Assembly: GCF_018139145.2 (NCBI RefSeq)
Contig: NC_059482.1
Span: 4,786,294-4,850,293 of the forward strand
From: Gymnogyps californianus
Taxonomy: Eukaryota > Chordata > Aves > Accipitriformes > Cathartidae
Length of the DNA: 64,000 nt
Direction: 5' to 3'
The position numbers were made by a program, and so were the translations under genes. How positions within the stretch are numbered: position 1 is the stretch's first letter; every line of letters starts with the position of its first letter. Shown here piece after piece: positions 63,801 through 64,000 of the stretch. The notes beneath the pieces were generated by a model. The model was not told where the DNA came from and searched no databases. It saw only the letters and a list, made by a program, of their open reading frames with translations.

Positions 63801-64000
63801 ATACTGAAGGCATTAGCAATAAAACTGAGGGAACTCGAAATCAGAGTTCATCATATTTGGTTTTGCAGTTTCACATGTTTGGCTTAATGGGACCTGATCT
63901 ACTGTTTCTAAATTATGCATTACACTTTCTGCAATGTTACATGGAGCATTACTTGAACTGGTAAAAGTAAGATCCCAGGAACTGTACCCAGGTTCACAAG

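Larger units (their letters stand above)
38125..64000 (-). other. CDH13: CDH13 intron 2, acceptor-side part
   Basis: At least 25.9 kb of intron 2, open at the right edge of the window. I looked on the minus strand for an exon 2-like coding stretch (start of the prodomain) with a donor and did not find one. The intron holds the large CR1, a solo LTR, an old CR1 tail and an ancient LINE tail, all listed separately. Confidence 0.85.
56501..64000. other. CDH13: Unique intron sequence, no gene seen
   Basis: AT-rich intron 2 sequence up to the window edge. It holds the C10-T17 run and the CA repeat listed separately and A runs near 60571 and 62491. Frames of up to 119 codons (61868-62227 minus, 61473-61787 plus) show no recognisable domain. 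Confidence 0.5.

Noticed and set aside
38125..64000. Search for CDH13 exon 2
   Set aside because: No minus-strand stretch with a donor and prodomain-start similarity was seen. It most likely lies beyond the right edge.

Overview
The window is a gene-poor, AT-rich stretch of a bird genome. The avian assignment rests on a 2.5 kb CR1 LINE with the typical CR1 3' end, two LTR families that I recognise from bird genomes, and two exons that read clearly as the avian form of T-cadherin (CDH13, also called H-cadherin). The species cannot be told from this sequence.

The only cellular gene I can support is CDH13 on the minus strand. Exon 3 (37916-38124) encodes most of the cadherin prodomain. Exon 4 (4728-4844) encodes the end of the prodomain, the RQKR furin-type cleavage site and the first residues of mature cadherin repeat EC1. 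Both exons have canonical AG acceptors and GTAAG donors. Their phases agree: exon 3 ends on a codon boundary and exon 4 is 39 whole codons. Everything else is intron: part of intron 4 (1-4727), all of intron 3 (4845-37915, about 33 kb) and part of intron 2 (38125-64000). I found no exon 2 or exon 5, which fits the very long 5' introns known for this gene.

The introns carry mobile elements of several ages. Intron 3 holds a short CR1 tail in sense with CDH13 (7030-7156) and a truncated ERVL-type element on the plus strand (about 25370-26746), made of a 50-bp tandem repeat, 3' internal sequence and one 3' LTR. Intron 2 holds a 5'-truncated CR1 on the plus strand (about 38700-41173) with endonuclease and reverse-transcriptase remains broken by frameshifts, a solo LTR on the minus strand (about 42203-42993), an old CR1 tail (about 45515-45582) and an ancient LINE tail (about 46335-46475). 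A few fainter MIR-like or early amniote fragments are scattered elsewhere. Homopolymer and low-complexity tracts are common.

I found no new biological system. The points most worth checking are: a 32-bp perfect inverted repeat of CR1 tails flanking exon 3; a block at about 51.9-56.5 kb whose base skew is opposite to the rest of the gene; the sense-oriented solo LTR upstream of exon 3; and the 50-bp repeat array inside the ERVL fragment.
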